In this document: one piece after another, positions 61,472-64,000 of the stretch
How the letters are laid out: each line of letters opens with the position of its first letter
How positions within the stretch are numbered: position 1 is the first letter of the stretch
Source of the DNA: Hymenobacter sp. BT559
GTDB taxonomy: Bacteria > Bacteroidota > Bacteroidia > Cytophagales > Hymenobacteraceae
DNA: 64,000 nt
Assembly (NCBI RefSeq): GCF_017571525.1
Contig: NZ_JAGETY010000001.1
Location: 496,001 to 560,000 of the forward strand
Direction of reading: 5' to 3'
The notes under the pieces: generated by a model
What the model was told of the DNA's origin: nothing
Seen by the model: only the letters and a program-made list of their open reading frames with translations
Databases searched by the model: none
Program-made: the position numbers and the translations under genes

Positions 61472-61635
61472 AAGCAGGAAGCAAGGCAGAATAAGTACCC
61501 CAAAGCTGAGGTATAAAACCCGTAATCTCTGCTAAGGTGCTACCCTGCGCAAGAGCAGGGCCTAGCCATTATGAAAAATTTCTCCTTGTAAATCAGCGTG
61601 TCAGGCAAAACCTCGAGGCTTTTTTATGCTGTTAC

Positions 61636-61665
61636 TTGTAGTCGACAGGTTTTATAGTACCTTTG
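61636..61665 (+). promoter_or_regulatory. Promoter of initiator tRNA
   Basis: TTG (61636-61638), 19 bases, then TACCTTTG (61658-61665). This is a perfect match to the Bacteroidota TTG-N19-TAnnTTTG promoter. The tRNA begins 13 bases after the -7 box, so transcription starts close to it. Confidence 0.85.
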
Positions 61666-61678
61666 CAGTCCCAAACAA

Positions 61679-61751
<73 letters not shown>

Positions 61752-61756
61752 CTCGC

Positions 61757-61793
61757 AAAAACGGCGTTTCCTATCTGGAAGCGCCGTTTTTTT
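61757..61793 (+). terminator. Terminator of initiator tRNA
   Basis: AAAAACGGCG (61757-61766) pairs with CGCCGTTTTT (61782-61791), then more T residues; the loop is 15 bases. It begins 5 bases after the tRNA. Confidence 0.9.
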
Positions 61794-62195
61794 GTGTCTG
61801 CCCTGCTTTAAACACCAGGTGTTGGATGCTGAGCAGGTGGTGGCTTGCTAAGTGGTACCAAGCTGATTATTAAGCCTTATTCTACTGGATTTTCTTGTCA
61901 GCGAGTTGGCTGACGCCGGCTGGCTGGTGTGCTAGCTGGCAAGCTTTCGTAAATTATAGTGTTCCTGCTACGGCTGCTATAGGCTGGCGCAGCAAGCGGC
62001 TAGCCTATAGCACTTATTACTATTCAAGCATTGGCTTGCATAAACCCGGCTGCGCGTGCGTAGCTTTACTAACCCCGGCTGGTTGCGCTTTTGGGCGTGA
62101 TACCCAGCTAGCAGGGTCCGTTCCGATAAGGGCGGCGAGTGGCACTTTTCTACCGGGAGTATCCGCTTACTGTCTGCCCACTTACCTGCCTACCT
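61794..62195. other. Non-coding stretch with no recognisable element
   Basis: I see no convincing gene, hairpin or operator here. It has several short copies of GCTAGC-type words and a Cys/Pro/Thr-rich open frame (61895-62410) that lacks coding character. Confidence 0.5.
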
Positions 62196-64000
62196 ATGCC
62201 CGCAGAGCTATCGCATCCTGCCCCTGCTACTCTTCCTGTTTGCTGTTCAATTACCCCTCGGCCCCGCCCGGCGGCGCGCCGTCAGCGGCTGGCTCCGCCG
62301 CTGCGGGCGGCTGGCGGCTGGCTAGCCGCTCTGCTGCTGGTGCTACTAAGCGGCGCAGCTACCAGGGCCCAGGCCCAGGCTACAACGCCCCCGGAGTGCG
62401 CGGCCGATGAAAAATTTGCCAACACCTGGTACTTCGGCTTTAAGGCGGGGCTCGACTTCAACTCGGCTACCGACTCCATTCCGCCCAAGGTGCTTCTCGA
62501 TGGGGCCATGGATGCGCCTGCCGGCTCGGGGGTGATGTCGGACAAGAACGGCAAAATTCTCTTTTACAGCAACGGCGAAACCGTGTGGAACGGCGACGGC
62601 ACCGTGATGACCAACGGCACGGGCCTGGCCGGCAACCGCTTCACTACCGACGGCCCGCTGCCCATTAAGATGCCGGGCATACCATCCGCCGGCCAACCGA
62701 CGCGCTACCTGCTCTTTACCCTGGATAGCACCGTGGGCCTGAGCTACTCCGAAATAGATATTCCGGCGGGCGGTGGGCCGGGCACCGTCATTGCTGCCAC
62801 CAAAAACACGCCCCTGGCCCGCGGCACGGCCGAGAAGCTGACGGGCGTATTTCATAAAAACGGCTGCGACATCTGGGTTATCGCCCACGGCTGGGGCGAT
62901 GCCAAAAGTGGCAATGACAACCGGGGCGATGCCTTTCTGGCCTACCGTGTGCGGCTGGCAACCGGCTATGTAGGTCCGGTCAACATCGACGCGCCCATTC
63001 TTTCGACCGTTGGCAGCCTGCACGCGGCGAGCAAAGCGGCCCTGGGCTACAAAGGTGAGATGCGGGTGACCCCCGATGGCCAGCGGCTGGCCCTGGCCCG
63101 CTACAGCGAAGTGGTGGGCGATAGCAGCAGCACCGTCGAGTTTTTTGGGTTTGATGCCGGCACGGGCCAGGTGAGCGTCAACCCGAAAGTGCCCTACATC
63201 GTGGACAGTGGCAAAGGGAAATATTACGGGGTGAGCTTTTCGGCTGGCAACTACCTCTACGCCACGGTGCGCAACCCGCCTCAGCTGCTGCAGTTCGATG
63301 TCAGCGGCAATGGGCCGGTGACCAAGCAGAATATTCCGCTTAAGCAGAAAACCCCCGTCGACCTGGGCTCAATGCAGGCCGCGCCCGATGGCAAAATTTA
63401 CGTGGCCCGCGACAACCAGCCCGCGCTGGGCTTCATCGCCCACCCCGACTCGCTAGGGCCCAAGATTCGCTATGTCGACGACAGCCTGCAGCTCGGTGGC
63501 CGCCTGAGTAGCCTGGGCCTGGTCAACTTCAACCAAAGCTCTCTGCTGCGCGTGGGGCCTAGCGCGCAGATTACGGGTTGCCGGCAAATCTCTTTCATGG
63601 CCCCGCCCATTGACTTTGACGGGAAAACCTACGCGTGGCAATTTGGCGACGGAGCCACCTCCACCGAGGAGAACCCCGTGCACGTGTACGCTACGCCCGG
63701 CGACTACGTCGTGACGCTGCGCATCACCACCGCCTGCTTTTGCCGCGAAAGCTCGGGCTCTATTCGGGTGCCCAACCTGCCCGTACCGGGTAGCATTGCG
63801 GCGCCTCAGGTGCTGTGCGCCGGCACGGCGCCGGCCGCGCTCACCAGTAGTGCCGGGGCTACGAGCGATGCCGGCTTGCCGCTCGTGTATCAGTGGGAGT
63901 CCTCAACGGATAATGTCACGTTCAGCGCTGTCTCGGGGGCTACTACTGCCAGCTACACGCCCTCCGGCTCGCTGCCAGTTGGCACCACCTATTTCCGTCG
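62196..64000 (+). CDS. Secreted PKD-domain protein, N-terminal part (cut by window end)
   Basis: At least 601 codons without a stop to the window end. The N-terminus is unusually long before the signal helix; the helix GGWLAALLLVLLSGAA ends with TRAQAQ. The mature part (about 75-450) is a beta-propeller-like region (ADEKFANTWYFGFKAGLDFN, DVSGNGPVTKQNIPL). A PKD domain follows near residues 470-525 (YAWQFGDGATSTEENPVHVY and PGDYVVTLRI), then an Ig-like region. Proteins of this build in Bacteroidota usually end with a type IX secretion signal, which would lie past the window. It is a probable cell-surface or secreted protein of unknown target. ATG at 62196. Confidence 0.82.
   Translation, partial: MPAELSHPAPATLPVCCSITPRPRPAARRQRLAPPLRAAGGWLAALLLVLLSGAATRAQAQATTPPECAADEKFANTWYFGFKAGLDFNSATDSIPPKVLLDGAMDAPAGSGVMSDKNGKILFYSNGETVWNGDGTVMTNGTGLAGNRFTTDGPLPIKMPGIPSAGQPTRYLLFTLDSTVGLSYSEIDIPAGGGPGTVIAATKNTPLARGTAEKLTGVFHKNGCDIWVIAHGWGDAKSGNDNRGDAFLAYRVRLATGYVGPVNIDAPILSTVGSLHAASKAALGYKGEMRVTPDGQRLALARYSEVVGDSSSTVEFFGFDAGTGQVSVNPKVPYIVDSGKGKYYGVSFSAGNYLYATVRNPPQLLQFDVSGNGPVTKQNIPLKQKTPVDLGSMQAAPDGKIYVARDNQPALGFIAHPDSLGPKIRYVDDSLQLGGRLSSLGLVNFNQSSLLRVGPSAQITGCRQISFMAPPIDFDGKTYAWQFGDGATSTEENPVHVYATPGDYVVTLRITTACFCRESSGSIRVPNLPVPGSIAAPQVLCAGTAPAALTSSAGATSDAGLPLVYQWESSTDNVTFSAVSGATTASYTPSGSLPVGTTYFR

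Noticed and set aside
61895..62410. Frame of 171 codons, Cys/Tyr/Pro rich, before the PKD gene
   Set aside because: Overlaps the signal peptide of the PKD gene in another frame and has no protein-like pattern.

Overview
The window looks like chromosomal DNA from a GC-rich member of the Bacteroidota, most likely Hymenobacter or a close relative (family-level inference). The main reasons are the gene families present (DUF4175, DUF4385, SbsA-Ig lipoprotein, M56 peptidase fused to a TonB-plug-like domain, DksA-like protein without zinc cysteines, PKD-domain secreted protein), Bacteroidota-type promoters (TTG-N19-TAnnTTTG before tRNA-fMet, many TAnnTTTG -7 boxes) and the absence of obvious Shine-Dalgarno sequences. 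There are no rRNA genes, transposases, prophage genes or CRISPR arrays.

Layout. 0-4 kb: the end of panC, a sugar-phosphate nucleotidyltransferase, then a lemA-TPM-TPM cluster. 3.5-9 kb: a DnaQ-like exonuclease, recJ, a 37-residue membrane microprotein, an AT-rich orphan gene and a TPR lipid-envelope-type protein. 9-14.3 kb: an envelope cluster transcribed leftward (coaX, outer-membrane protein, lptC, small membrane protein, ppiD). 14.4-19.8 kb: pseudouridine synthase with a very long disordered N-terminus, DksA-like regulator, ribH, TPR membrane protein, pdhA. 19.8-22.2 kb: recF, a dciA-like gene, a perfect 16-bp parS site and an AT-rich HTH gene with a 24-bp perfect palindrome upstream. 22-31 kb: GDPD, DUF2939, PLDc_N, rhomboid, polyprenyl synthase, RNase R, ATP-grasp protein, fused peptide ABC ATPase. 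31-39.6 kb: lspA, ileS, an MMPL/RND exporter, glyS. 39.9-43.3 kb: a Pit phosphate transporter, two small genes and a dense array of DnaA boxes with an AT-rich stretch, which I read as oriC. 43.3-54 kb: SbsA lipoprotein, methyltransferase, mnmG, GNAT, arginyl/leucyl-transferase-like gene, ybeY, RsbW-like ATPase, DUF4175 protein. 54-60 kb: an inducible-looking locus with a BlaI repressor, a BlaR1-type M56 peptidase carrying a plug plus PepSY-like tail, two free-standing secreted copies of that tail, a frameshifted third copy and an erythromycin-esterase-family protein. 60-64 kb: a Tet-type MFS exporter, initiator tRNA-Met and the start of a PKD-domain surface protein cut by the window end.

How it fits together. 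recF, dciA, mnmG, parS and the DnaA-box array are all markers of an origin-proximal region, so the centre of the window is probably the replication origin and partition domain. The rest is mostly housekeeping (translation, envelope assembly, RNA decay). The most accessory part is the 54-61.5 kb antibiotic-response-like locus, in which two matching palindromes upstream of blaI give a clear candidate operator.

Several dispersed inverted repeats with perfect arms of 24-37 bp lie between genes, and the word CTAG, usually rare in bacteria, is unusually common.
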